Shown here piece after piece: positions 15,583 through 27,166 of a DNA stretch of 64,000 bases (positions within the stretch are counted from its first letter, which is position 1; each line of letters opens with the position of its first letter). The notes below the pieces were generated by a model. It made no database searches. It saw only the letters and a list, made by a program, of their open reading frames with translations, and was not told the origin of the DNA. The DNA is taken from NCBI RefSeq assembly GCF_016864575.1, contig NZ_CP044125.1, positions 3,330,001 through 3,394,000 on the forward strand, given 5' to 3'. The stretch comes from Rhizobium sp. BG4 (GTDB lineage Bacteria > Pseudomonadota > Alphaproteobacteria > Rhizobiales > Rhizobiaceae). A program made the position numbers and the translations under genes.

Positions 15583-15984
15583 ATGCTGAAATCATTCGTA
15601 CGGGAAATTCTCGGAACCGAGCCGCACACGGTCTCGACGCCGCGCTGCCTCAGGCCGTTCGGCGGCAAGAAGCGCGTGCTGCTGGTGTTTGCCGATGCCG
15701 AAGACGATCGCGCATCGCGCCAGGACGATCTCTTGCGCAAGGCGCATCTGCGGTTCATCGAGGAAGATATCGAGGTCTTCAACATTGCCGGCGGCGGCGT
15801 GTTTCCGCTGTTCGACGATCCGCATGATCTGGATGCCGACGAGCTGCGCGAGACGCTCGATGGTCCGCAACCGGGCGAGTTCGGGCTGATCCTGCTCGAT
15901 CGCGACGGCCGGGTGAAGCTGCGCGCCAGCGAGCCGATGCGGCCCGAGGAGATTATCGGGGCGCTGGCCGCCATGCCACATTAG
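15583..15984 (+). CDS. DUF4174-like small protein
   Basis: A 133-residue protein with a thioredoxin-like order: RVLLVFADAEDDRASRQDDLL, a central F-I-E-E-D-I-EVF strand, GEFGLILLDRDGRVKLRASEP, and a final helix. This fits DUF4174, small secreted or cytoplasmic proteins of unknown role. It has no CxxC, so it is not a disulphide enzyme. Start 15583 is preferred over several upstream ATGs because AGGAAGG is spaced 9 bp before it. The gap to the preceding gene is ~100 bp. Confidence 0.7.
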   Translation: MLKSFVREILGTEPHTVSTPRCLRPFGGKKRVLLVFADAEDDRASRQDDLLRKAHLRFIEEDIEVFNIAGGGVFPLFDDPHDLDADELRETLDGPQPGEFGLILLDRDGRVKLRASEPMRPEEIIGALAAMPH

Positions 15985-16085
15985 GCGGTTTCGCCCGGGC
16001 GCGGCTATCACTACGATTTCGCTTTACTTTTTTCTGCGCCCTGCGGATGTTCTCTCCTAGTCGTATGAGGAGAGGAGTGCCTGTG

Positions 16086-16574
16086 ATGACCATCGAGGAT
16101 GATCTGGTTCGCATCGCCGAACAGGAAAAGGTGCTCGCCTTCGACAGCTTCGACCTGACGAGCGCCTGGCAGCTCGGCAAGCTCCTGCAGGAACTTTCGA
16201 CCGACCGGGGGCTGAAGGTGGCGATCGATGTGTCGCTGCATTCCATGCAGGTCTTCTACGCGGCACTGCCGGGCGCGACGCCCGACAATGTCCAGTGGGT
16301 AAGGCGCAAGCGCAACATGGTGTTTCGCTATCTGAAGAGCAGCTATGCCTGCGGGTTGAAGCTGAAATCGGATGGCAAGACGATCGAGGATAACGGGCTT
16401 TCGAGCGCCGATTACGCCGCCCATGGCGGCAGCTTCCCGATCAATGTGAAGGGCACGGGCTGCATCGGCGCGGTCACCGTATCGGGTCTGCCGCAGCGCG
16501 ACGACCACAATCTCGCGGTCGAGGCGCTGGCGCTGATGCTGGCGAAGGATCTGGATTCGCTGCGGCTCGGATAG
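16086..16574 (+). CDS. UPF0303 / HbpS-like heme-degrading domain protein
   Basis: A 162-residue protein starting MTIEDDLVRIAEQEKVLAF. The pattern continues with VAIDVSLHSMQVFYAALPGATPDN, VRRKRNMVFRY, YAAHGGSFPI and GTGCIGAVTVSGLPQRDDHNLAVEAL (cited in parts). This is the UPF0303 / GlcG-HbpS fold; some members bind or degrade heme, others are structural. AGGAG lies 8 bp before the ATG at 16086. It is cytoplasmic by lack of a signal peptide. It sits alone, converging on the epimerase gene. Confidence 0.85.
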   Translation: MTIEDDLVRIAEQEKVLAFDSFDLTSAWQLGKLLQELSTDRGLKVAIDVSLHSMQVFYAALPGATPDNVQWVRRKRNMVFRYLKSSYACGLKLKSDGKTIEDNGLSSADYAAHGGSFPINVKGTGCIGAVTVSGLPQRDDHNLAVEALALMLAKDLDSLRLG

Positions 16575-16623
16575 GGCATGCGGCCATTCCCGCCGGAGCG
16601 GGAATGGTTCTAGTGCTTAGTGT

Positions 16624-17883
16624 TTAGAGCTTGCCGCCGGCTTCGATGATACCCTTGGTGATGCTGCCGGTCGCCGGGAAGAGCGGGATCAGGCAGGCCT
16701 GCAGGGCGTGGTAGATGTCGCCCTTGCCGGGGAACAGGCTGTGCGAGGGCACGAGGTCTTCCGTCAGCTCTTCGTGCCAGCCGCCGTTCTCGTGATCGAT
16801 GAAGCGGCGTTCGATGACGTTCCAGACCTTGCGGTAGCTTTCCTCGTGGAAATCGCTCGGCAGATGCTCGTTGAGGAAGTGGGCGGCGGCTGCCGCTTCG
16901 CAGGCCGGCCACCAGAGCTTGTTGCGCTTGGCGGGCTTGTCGTCCCAATCGAGCGTATAGAAGAAACCGCCCTTGTCATTGTCCCAGCCGAGCGCCATCG
17001 ACTGCGAGAACAGGCCCTTGGCGGCATCCGGCAGCCAGTCCAGCTTCTTGCCGCCGAGAACCCAGAGCTGCAGGATGAGGCGGGCCCATTCCAGCGAGTG
17101 GCCGGGCGTGGTGCCGGCCGGGCGGAACATTTCGTTCGGGTGATAGTAGTTCTTGTCGAGGCTCCAGTCGGCGCCGAAATGCTCGGCGACGCGCCAGCCG
17201 ACCGAACCCGCCGCGCGGCGGATGACGAGATCGGCGATGCTTTCGGCCTTGGTCAGATATTCGCGGTCGCCGGTTGCCTCGAAGGCGGCCATCAGCGCTT
17301 CCGTCAGGTGCATGTTGGAGTTCTGGCCGCGGTAATTGCCGCCATCGAGCGGCTGCCAGTCGGCGGTGAATTCCTCGGCGATGGCGCCGTGGCTGGCTTC
17401 CCAGAAGCGGGTGTTCAGGACCTCGGTGATATCGGCAAGCATGCCGTCGGCCAGCGGGTGGCCGATGGTCTTGGCTGAAGATGCGGCGAGCAGCACGAAG
17501 GCGTGGCCATAGCCCTGCTTGTTGGAATCGACGGGGCCGTTATTGTCGAGGGACCAGAAATAGCCACCGTTCTTGCGGTCGCGGTGATGGTTCCAGAGAT
17601 AGTCCATACCGTGGTCGACGACATCGGCGGCGCCGGGGCGGCCGAGCAGGGTGCCGGCGGCAAAGCAGTGGACGGCGCGGGCGGCAATATGGATGCTGCG
17701 CACCTGACCCTCGGTGTCGAGCGGCTTGCCCTGATCATCGAGATCGTAGAATCCGCCCTTCGGGTTGATCGACTGGTGCTGGAAGAAATCGAAAAGGTCG
17801 TTTGCCTGGGCCAGGAGCCAGTTGCGGTGATAGGCGCGGGTCGTCCAGTTTCCGAGACCGCTGCTGCCGTTTGCCGATGCCAT
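16624..17883 (-). CDS. AGE-family sugar epimerase/isomerase
   Basis: A 419-residue protein of the N-acylglucosamine 2-epimerase / mannose isomerase family, an (alpha/alpha)6 barrel. Recognisable parts are GTTPGHSLEWARLILQL (~248-265, active-site His), WWPACEAAAAAHFL and HENGGWHEEL near the C-terminus (second active-site His). The reaction is likely aldose-ketose or 2-epimer interconversion of mannose or an N-acylamino sugar; the substrate cannot be read from sequence. GGAGGA precedes the ATG. It is divergent from metH; the SahR palindrome between them lies much closer to metH. Confidence 0.85.
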   Translation of the reverse strand: MASANGSSGLGNWTTRAYHRNWLLAQANDLFDFFQHQSINPKGGFYDLDDQGKPLDTEGQVRSIHIAARAVHCFAAGTLLGRPGAADVVDHGMDYLWNHHRDRKNGGYFWSLDNNGPVDSNKQGYGHAFVLLAASSAKTIGHPLADGMLADITEVLNTRFWEASHGAIAEEFTADWQPLDGGNYRGQNSNMHLTEALMAAFEATGDREYLTKAESIADLVIRRAAGSVGWRVAEHFGADWSLDKNYYHPNEMFRPAGTTPGHSLEWARLILQLWVLGGKKLDWLPDAAKGLFSQSMALGWDNDKGGFFYTLDWDDKPAKRNKLWWPACEAAAAAHFLNEHLPSDFHEESYRKVWNVIERRFIDHENGGWHEELTEDLVPSHSLFPGKGDIYHALQACLIPLFPATGSITKGIIEAGGKL

Positions 17884-17994
17884 GTCGCTCCTCCGATTTC
17901 ATGCACAAAGCCTTGCGGAAGGCCTATATAGAGGTCCGCCGAGTCTGTCACGCCGCCCCGCCTTGTAATCCATTCTTGTGACAGGCATATATTG

Positions 17995-18014
17995 ACATAA
18001 AGATATCTTTATGT
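17995..18014. promoter_or_regulatory. SahR operator upstream of metH
   Basis: A perfect 20-bp palindrome with arms ACATAAAGAT and ATCTTTATGT, 42 bp before the metH start codon. Its 16-bp core also occurs upstream of sahR-metF at 57910-57925. The sequence agrees with the operator I recall for the S-adenosylhomocysteine-responsive repressor SahR in rhizobia. Confidence 0.8.
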
Positions 18015-18056
18015 GATTTCATCACCCTGGTCTTGAACGACGCAAGGAGTCCGCCC

Positions 18057-21830
<3,774 letters not shown>

Positions 21831-21863
21831 TTTCGGGCTGTGGTCTTCAGAGATTGAATCAAG

Positions 21864-21902
21864 AAGGGCGGAAAGTGATTCACTTTCCGCCCTTATCTTT
21901 TT
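21864..21902 (+). terminator. Intrinsic terminator of metH
   Basis: A perfect 14-bp stem (arms AAGGGCGGAAAGTG and CACTTTCCGCCCTT, loop ATT) followed by ATCTTTTT. It lies 34 bp after the metH stop, before the convergent phosphatase gene. Confidence 0.9.
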
Positions 21903-21922
21903 GAAATTATGGTAATTTCTCT

Positions 21923-22795
21923 CTACGTCGTGAGCTCCACCAAGATCGCCGTCGTGTCGTCGCTCTGCTTGAAGCGGGGATAGCGCAGGCCGTCGGGATC
22001 GACTTCGCGTTCCAGGCGGCGAAGTTCGTCGATCATCGGGCGCAGTCCTCTGTCGAGCGCCGTTCGGACCAGGCTTGCCGCATCGTAAAGCGCATAGAGG
22101 ACGACGAGGTCGGCCAGGCCGTCGCTGCATATGATGGCGTGCGCGCGGGTTTTGACCGGTAGCGGCTCATGGACGAGGTGGTCGGCTGCCTCGGGAACGA
22201 GGCCGAGCGTCCAGATGCCGCCGGGCGTGTTCTGGCTCTCGCGATGGCGGCGAAGTGCGGCGAGCGTCTCGGGGTCGGCGAGGGCGCCGCCACCATTGTT
22301 GATGCCGCCGGTGCGGGCGATGTGGCTGCGCGCATGTTCCTGCTCCCGCGCATAGGCGCCGGGTATCGCCTTGTGGAGGCTTGCCGAACCGTCTTCCTGA
22401 AGCAGGAAGACGCAGGAGTCGCCAAGGCCATAGAAGGTGAAGGCGTCGTGCGTCGCGTGCACCATCGCGAAGGCTGAGAGTGGCCAGGCGTAGCGCGGAA
22501 CCTCGGGGTGGCTGCCGGTGAAGCTCCTGAGGGCGTCTTCCGATGCCACACGGGCGATATCCGGGATTGCTGTATCGCGGGTAATGCCGCGCTGAAAAGC
22601 GTCCGCGAAACGCGCCGCAATCCAGGCGGCATCGCTACCGTTCGGATCGACATATTGCCGATCTCCGAGACCGGTCGCGCCGTCGATAACGAAGGCGCAG
22701 GCGTCGTTGTGACCGAGACGGTCCTCATTTGCCTTTGCGGGATTGCCCGGATCGGAAACGGCGTCGAGGACGGAAATTCTGGGTGCTGTCGTCAT
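21923..22795 (-). CDS. PP2C-family serine/threonine protein phosphatase
   Basis: A 290-residue protein with the PP2C metal-binding motifs in order: NEDR (~24), FVIDGATG (~36), GLGDS in the core, ICSDGLADL (~230) and SDDTTAI near the end. It should remove phosphate from Ser/Thr residues in the cytoplasm using Mn/Mg. No membrane segment or extra sensory domain is present. The ribosome binding site is weak. It is a possible partner for a Ser/Thr kinase elsewhere; PrkA, 15 kb away, is not a likely operon mate. Confidence 0.88.
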   Translation of the reverse strand: MTTAPRISVLDAVSDPGNPAKANEDRLGHNDACAFVIDGATGLGDRQYVDPNGSDAAWIAARFADAFQRGITRDTAIPDIARVASEDALRSFTGSHPEVPRYAWPLSAFAMVHATHDAFTFYGLGDSCVFLLQEDGSASLHKAIPGAYAREQEHARSHIARTGGINNGGGALADPETLAALRRHRESQNTPGGIWTLGLVPEAADHLVHEPLPVKTRAHAIICSDGLADLVVLYALYDAASLVRTALDRGLRPMIDELRRLEREVDPDGLRYPRFKQSDDTTAILVELTT

Positions 22796-22843
22796 GATCT
22801 CAAGGAATAGCCTCAGGCGAGCGGCTCTTCAATGCGAGCGGCG

Positions 22844-23158
22844 CTATTTGCGGGATTTGAGACTGCGTGATCTTATCTGCCTGCCGCCATAGAAAATGCC
22901 AAGGATCACGACCGTTCCTCCGGCGACTGAAAATGCGATGCTGACGCGGCGTTTGTAGCCGACAACGCGAAGGCCCTTGCGGATATGGTCTTGCCGGGTG
23001 CCGCGTTCAGGAAATGTCGTCAGCTCGATGCAGAAGTCGCGGATGCCGGAAATGAAATTCCAGGCGATGGCAGCGCCCGCCTGATCGGCGATATAGTCGT
23101 AGAGCTCGCCGAGCTCTCGCTCGGCTTCCCGATGAAGGACGACCTTGTATTCGGCCAC
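22844..23158 (-). CDS. parE: ParE/RelE-family toxin
   Basis: A 104-residue toxin: EYKVVLHREAERELGELYDYIAD at the N-terminus, FPERGTRQDHIRKGLRVVGYKRRVSIAFSV in the core and VVILGIFYGGRQ at the end. This is the RelE/ParE fold; ParE types poison DNA gyrase. Translation starts at a GTG (23158) placed directly after the TAG stop of parD, so the toxin depends on antitoxin translation. The C-terminal tail is basic (RSRSLKSRK). It appears intact. Confidence 0.9.
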   Translation of the reverse strand: MAEYKVVLHREAERELGELYDYIADQAGAAIAWNFISGIRDFCIELTTFPERGTRQDHIRKGLRVVGYKRRVSIAFSVAGGTVVILGIFYGGRQIRSRSLKSRK

Positions 23159-23425
23159 CTACTTCTCTTTCGCCAATTTGGCCTTGTGTCTTTGCTCGAT
23201 GTTGCTGAAGGCGGTGTCGAGCGATACGCCGGTCTCAAGGTTGCCTTTGATCTCGTCGAAGCGGGCTGTCACCTCATCACGAAGCCACTGTTCCCGTCCA
23301 TCTTCGTAATCTTCCAGAAGGCGCAGGCCTGCGCGAACGACCTCGCTGGCGTTGTTGTAGCGGCCGGATTCAAGCTGCTTCTTGATGAAGCGCTCGTAGT
23401 GTTCGCTGAGTGCGATGCTTGTCAT
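23159..23425 (-). CDS. parD: ParD-family antitoxin
   Basis: An 88-residue protein with the ribbon-helix-helix start TSIALSEHYERFIKKQLESGRYNNASEVVRAGLRLLED, the classic ParD/CopG pattern. The C-terminal half is charged and would wrap ParE. GGAGAG lies 6 bp before the ATG at 23425; an upstream ATG at 23464 is less likely because it adds residues not typical of ParD. The RHH domain probably represses its own promoter. Confidence 0.9.
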   Translation of the reverse strand: MTSIALSEHYERFIKKQLESGRYNNASEVVRAGLRLLEDYEDGREQWLRDEVTARFDEIKGNLETGVSLDTAFSNIEQRHKAKLAKEK

Positions 23426-23485
23426 TGCTCTCTCCATCGCCTGGTCGGCGACAGATAATAGCAATAGATAACATTGAATAACAGT

Positions 23486-24250
23486 CTAGCTCGCGCCGAT
23501 CGTCAGTTCCGCGACGAAATCGTAGGCGTCGCCGCGATAGAGCGAGCGGGTGAATTCCACGGCGCGGCCGGACGAGAGGTATGAAATGCGCTCGATCGAC
23601 AGGCCGGCAGCGCCGACGGGGACGCCGAGGAGGTGGGCGTCGGCCTCCTTCATGTTGGTGGCCGATATGCGCTGGACGGCGCGGGTCGGGCGGACCTGGC
23701 GGCGTTCGAGTTCGGCATAGAGCGAGGTGGTGACGACGGACGGGTCGGGCAGGAATTCGCCCGAGACGCTGGCGTTTTCGATCGCCAATGGTTGGTCGTC
23801 GGCGATGCGCAGGCGCGACAGGCGCGAGACCTTGATGTCGGTGCCGAGGCCGAGGATCATCATTTCGTCGGGCGAGGGCGTGTGGATGCCCTTGTGCAGC
23901 CATTCGGAACGCGAGGTCATCCCGCGCCGGGCCATATCCTCGGTGAAAGACGTGAGCTGCGACAGGCGCTGTTCGACCTTGGAGACCGGCTTGGCGACGA
24001 AGGTGCCGGAACCATGGCGGCGCACCAGCAGGCCGTCGGCGACGAGATCGTCGATCGCCTTGCGGACGGTGACGCGGCTGACGGCGGCCAATTCGGCGAT
24101 ATCGCGCTCCGGGGGCAGGGCGTCGCCGTGGCCGAGCGTGCCCTTGCGCACCGCTTCCTCCAGCGTGCGGCGGAGCTTGACGTAGAGCGGGCCGGTGCCG
24201 CCTGCCTGGACGCGTTCGGGCGAGAGGATCGTGGAGAGATCTTCGGTCAT
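23486..24250 (-). CDS. GntR/HutC-family regulator of amino-sugar uptake
   Basis: A 254-residue protein. The N-terminal winged helix (~20-90) has GPLYVKLRRTLEEAVRKGTL, LPPERDIAELAAVSRVTVRKAIDDL and GSGTFVAKP. The UTRA ligand domain (~105-250) has SRLSRLRIADDQPLAIENASVS and ERISYLSSGRAVEFTRSLYRGD. It overlaps the kinase gene by ATGA, so the two are co-made. By analogy with NagR/NagQ it should bind a phosphorylated amino sugar and repress the divergent operon; candidate operators are at 25176 and 25302. Confidence 0.88.
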   Translation of the reverse strand: MTEDLSTILSPERVQAGGTGPLYVKLRRTLEEAVRKGTLGHGDALPPERDIAELAAVSRVTVRKAIDDLVADGLLVRRHGSGTFVAKPVSKVEQRLSQLTSFTEDMARRGMTSRSEWLHKGIHTPSPDEMMILGLGTDIKVSRLSRLRIADDQPLAIENASVSGEFLPDPSVVTTSLYAELERRQVRPTRAVQRISATNMKEADAHLLGVPVGAAGLSIERISYLSSGRAVEFTRSLYRGDAYDFVAELTIGAS

Positions 24251-25131
24251 GCCGCACCTCGCGTCTCGACCTTCAGGCGCTTGACGGCCAGTTCGACGGC
24301 GCCCTGCAGCACGTCACCCTTCGGTTCGGCGAGCAATGCCCGGTGGCGTTCGGCGAGCCAAGGGCGATAGGCGTTGGCGAGGCCGCCGAGCAGGCAGATC
24401 GCCGGGCATCCGGGCCAGATCAGCGCGTCGAGATTTTCGCCGATCGCAGCCGCCGCATCGCGGACGATGGCGACGGCCACGTCGTCGCCGTTACCCGCAT
24501 GTTCGAATACAGCGGGCGCATAGCGCGCAAAATCGTTTGGCTTCGAGACATGGGCGAATTCGACGAGCCTTTCGGGATCGTTTCCGAACTCCGCCATGAT
24601 CTTCGCCGTCAGGGCAGAGTCCGGGCGTACCTTGTCATAGGCGAGGAGGGAGCGTTCCAGCAGATCGCGGCCGAGGCGCGCGCCGCTTGCCTGATCGCCG
24701 ACGATGAAGCCCCAGCCGCCAATGCCGCTGACCTTGCCGTTGCGGCGCGCATTATAGACGGAGCCGGTGCCGAAGGCGCCGATGACGCCGTCGGAATCGC
24801 CGAGTGCACCCTGCAGCGCGATCAAGGCGTCGGTGACGACCTTGCCGTCGGCGAAGGGAAGGGCTTTCTCGATACGGCTGCCGTAGTCGCCGACATTGGC
24901 GCCTGCGACGCCGACGACGGCGGAGACGCTGGAAACGGTTTCAGGCGCCAGTGCGGCGTCGCGCAGCGCTTCTTTCGCGGAGAGAATGATGTTCTCGAGC
25001 GATCCCTCGAGATTGGACAGGATATTGGCGGGGCCGGCGGTGCCGCGGCCCAGAATCTTGCCGGTCCGGTCTGCGACCGCGGCGCGGCAGCTCGATCCGC
25101 CACCATCAATGCCGATTGCCAGTTCCGTCAT
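24247..25131 (-). CDS. N-acetylglucosamine kinase-like protein (BadF/BadG family)
   Basis: A 294-residue ATPase of the ASKHA fold. Phosphate-1 motif GIDGGGSS (7-14), FGTGSVYNAR (~119) as phosphate-2, GGWGFIVGDQASGARLGRD (~136) typical of eukaryotic-type GlcNAc kinases, and LLGGLANAY (~252) as the adenosine motif. It would phosphorylate an amino sugar after uptake. It is transcribed away from the ABC transporter operon and is coupled to its GntR regulator. Substrate is inferred from family and neighbours. Confidence 0.85.
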   Translation of the reverse strand: MTELAIGIDGGGSSCRAAVADRTGKILGRGTAGPANILSNLEGSLENIILSAKEALRDAALAPETVSSVSAVVGVAGANVGDYGSRIEKALPFADGKVVTDALIALQGALGDSDGVIGAFGTGSVYNARRNGKVSGIGGWGFIVGDQASGARLGRDLLERSLLAYDKVRPDSALTAKIMAEFGNDPERLVEFAHVSKPNDFARYAPAVFEHAGNGDDVAVAIVRDAAAAIGENLDALIWPGCPAICLLGGLANAYRPWLAERHRALLAEPKGDVLQGAVELAVKRLKVETRGAA

Positions 25132-25175
25132 CGGACCCCCGGATAACGCTGTTCCCGTCGTTTTTTATTACCATA

Positions 25176-25189
25176 CCAAAAAAATACCA
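25176..25189 (-). promoter_or_regulatory. Candidate GntR operator, copy 1
   Basis: CCAAAAAAATACCA, the exact reverse complement of the 14-mer at 25302-25315. Within it and just before it ATACC occurs twice, 11 bp apart (25173 and 25184), with TTTACC following. It lies 45 bp from the kinase start. Confidence 0.55.
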
Positions 25190-25301
25190 TTTACCAAGCA
25201 AAATTGGCCCGGAAATTTCATATTTCTATCATGTTGATTTTAAATAATAAAATTTTTTTATGAAAATTCGGACCGCCAAAAGTTAAATACGGCTGGACAA
25301 T

Positions 25302-25315
25302 TGGTATTTTTTTGG
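25302..25315 (+). promoter_or_regulatory. Candidate GntR operator, copy 2
   Basis: TGGTATTTTTTTGG, an inverted copy of the element at 25176-25189. Centre-to-centre distance is 126 bp, about twelve helical turns, which would suit repression by DNA looping. Confidence 0.55.
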
Positions 25316-25661
25316 ACTTAATTCTGAAAAAGGGAACAGCATATAGGGGCAAATTTACACCGGCACGAAAATCAGCCGCCGGGAGTGCTTCTGCCAAAGA
25401 GGACTTGGATTGGTCTTTATGCCTGACAGGCGCTGCAGGCCAGGTTCGGCTCCGGCTTTTCCCTCATGAATACTGTGCCTCGTCTCCCGCAGGAGAGGAG
25501 GCGTCCGGCCGGAAACAGATGGCTTTCCGGGTCCGTCGAGCTTCGGGACCGCCGGTTTCTGGCGATCCTCAAAGGGGCGTTCGGTGTTGCGGTTCTCGCG
25601 CACCAATTGCTTGTTTCAGACCAAAGACGGCGCCCTCGTGGCGCTTAAACAGGAGAGGGAA

Positions 25662-26921
25662 ATGAAGAACACTGCTCTGAAAAGCCTGCTGCTCGCTTCG
25701 AGCCTGCTGACATCCGCCGGCTTTGCCTATGGCGCCGACGTGACGCTGACGGTCGAAAGCTGGCGTAACGACGACCTGCAGATCTGGCAGGAAAAGATCA
25801 TCCCGGCATTCGAAGCCAAGAACCCGGGCATCAAGATCGTCTTCTCGCCGACCGCTCCGACCGAGTACAACGCTTCGCTGAACGCCAAGCTCGATGCCGG
25901 TTCTGCTGGCGACATCATCACCTGCCGTCCGTTCGACGCCTCGCTCGAGCTCTTCAACAAGAAGCAGCTTGCTGACCTGACCAGCCTCTCCGGCATGGAA
26001 AACTTCACGCCGGTTGCCAAGGCTGCCTGGTCGACCGACGACGGCAAGTCCACCTTCTGCGTGCCGATGGCCTCGGTCATCCACGGCTTCATCTACAACA
26101 AGGATGCCTTCGACAAGCTCGGCATCTCCGTTCCGAAGACGGAAGACGAGTTCTTCGCTGCCCTCGACAAGATCAAGGCCGACGGCACCTACATTCCGCT
26201 CGCCATGGGCACGAAGGACCTCTGGGAAGCCGCAACCATGGGCTACCAGAACATCGGTCCGAACTACTGGAAGGGTGAAGACGGCCGCGCCGCTCTGATC
26301 TCCGGCAAGCAGAAGCTGACGGATGCCGACTGGGTCAAGCCTTACGAAGAGCTTGCCAAGTGGAAGCCTTACCTCGGCGACGGCTTCGAAGCCCAGACCT
26401 ACTCGGACAGCCAGAACCTCTTCACGCTCGGCCGCGCAGCGATCTACCCGGCCGGTTCGTGGGAAATCGCGCTGTTCAACAGCCAGGCTCAGTTCAAGAT
26501 GGGCGCATTCCCGCCGCCGGTTCCGAAGGCTGGCGACCAGGGCTACATCTCCGACCATCCGGATATCGGTGTCGGCCTGAACGCCAAGAGCGCGCATGCC
26601 GAAGAAGCCAAGAAGTTCCTGTCGTGGGTCGCTTCCAGCGAATTCGCCGACATCTACGCGAACTCGCTGCCGGGCTTCTTCAGCCTGAACTCCAACCCGG
26701 TCAAGATGAGCGATCCGCTGGCTCAGGAATTCGTTTCCTGGCGCGGCCCGTACAAGTCGACCGTCCGCTCGACCTACCAGATCCTGTCGCGCGGCACCCC
26801 GAACCTCGAAAACGAGACCTGGGTTGAATCGGCCAACGTCATCAACGGCACCGACACGCCTGCCGTTGCCGGCGAGAAGCTCCAGAAGGGCCTCGACAGC
26901 TGGTACAAGCCGGGCAAGTAA
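25662..26921 (+). CDS. Sugar ABC transporter substrate-binding protein
   Basis: A 419-residue periplasmic protein. The signal peptide (KSLLLASSLLTSAGFAYGA) is cleaved near residue 25, followed by the family 1 solute-binding fold: DVTLTVESWRNDDLQIWQEKIIPAFEAKNPGI, YNASLNAKLDAGSAGDIITCRPFDA, and YPAGSWEIALFNSQ (cited in parts). The start at 25662 is set by AGGAGAGGGAA. Codon use is strongly biased, as for an abundant protein. With the GlcNAc-type kinase next door, an amino sugar or chitin fragment is the likely ligand. It is separated from the permease genes by a palindrome-rich gap. Confidence 0.9.
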   Translation: MKNTALKSLLLASSLLTSAGFAYGADVTLTVESWRNDDLQIWQEKIIPAFEAKNPGIKIVFSPTAPTEYNASLNAKLDAGSAGDIITCRPFDASLELFNKKQLADLTSLSGMENFTPVAKAAWSTDDGKSTFCVPMASVIHGFIYNKDAFDKLGISVPKTEDEFFAALDKIKADGTYIPLAMGTKDLWEAATMGYQNIGPNYWKGEDGRAALISGKQKLTDADWVKPYEELAKWKPYLGDGFEAQTYSDSQNLFTLGRAAIYPAGSWEIALFNSQAQFKMGAFPPPVPKAGDQGYISDHPDIGVGLNAKSAHAEEAKKFLSWVASSEFADIYANSLPGFFSLNSNPVKMSDPLAQEFVSWRGPYKSTVRSTYQILSRGTPNLENETWVESANVINGTDTPAVAGEKLQKGLDSWYKPGK

Positions 26922-26940
26922 CGCGAAAACCCCTCCCCAA

Positions 26941-27085
26941 CCCCTCCCCACAAGGGGGAGGGGCTATTGCCGCAGCCAGTCTGCGGCAAATGGCAGGGAG
27001 GGAAGCATGCCGCGAGTTGTCTTCCCCTTGTGGGGAAGATGGCCGGCAGGCCAGAAGGGGTCTTTCGTCATGCCCACGGCATGAC
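26941..27085. repeat. Mosaic of palindromes between binding-protein and permease genes
   Basis: Four perfect hairpins follow one another: CCCCTCCCC/GGGGAGGGG (26941-26963), TTGCCGCAG/CTGCGGCAA (26967-26989), CTTCCCC/GGGGAAG (27021-27038) and GTCATGCC/GGCATGAC (27067-27085). No T-run follows. The block resembles rhizobial intergenic mosaic elements and could stabilise the upstream mRNA, giving more binding protein than permease. Confidence 0.7.
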
Positions 27086-27166
27086 GTTATAGAGGGCACC
27101 TGACCGTCCCCGAGATTCATCTGCGCTGCGCTTCGACGTCAGCCAATAGCAATAAGGCGAGGGCCA

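Larger units (their letters stand above)
25132..25661. other. Divergent control region of the amino-sugar locus
   Basis: This 530-bp region contains no convincing gene. Positions ~25160-25320 are very AT-rich and hold two operator-like repeats. From ~25320 to 25661 there is a long GC-richer stretch that would be a ~340-nt leader of the transporter mRNA if transcription starts near the second site. It contains a small hairpin (CGGAAA ... TTTCCG, ~25511-25530). No known riboswitch was recognised. Confidence 0.5.

Noticed and set aside
17940..18056. SAM-II or cobalamin riboswitch before metH
   Set aside because: The distance from the likely promoter to the start codon is too short, and no pseudoknot or B12-box sequence is present; the SahR palindrome explains control.
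25312..25665. Possible 117-residue protein in the leader of the transporter operon
   Set aside because: No ribosome binding site, no domain, and it overlaps the start of the binding-protein gene; more likely an untranslated leader.
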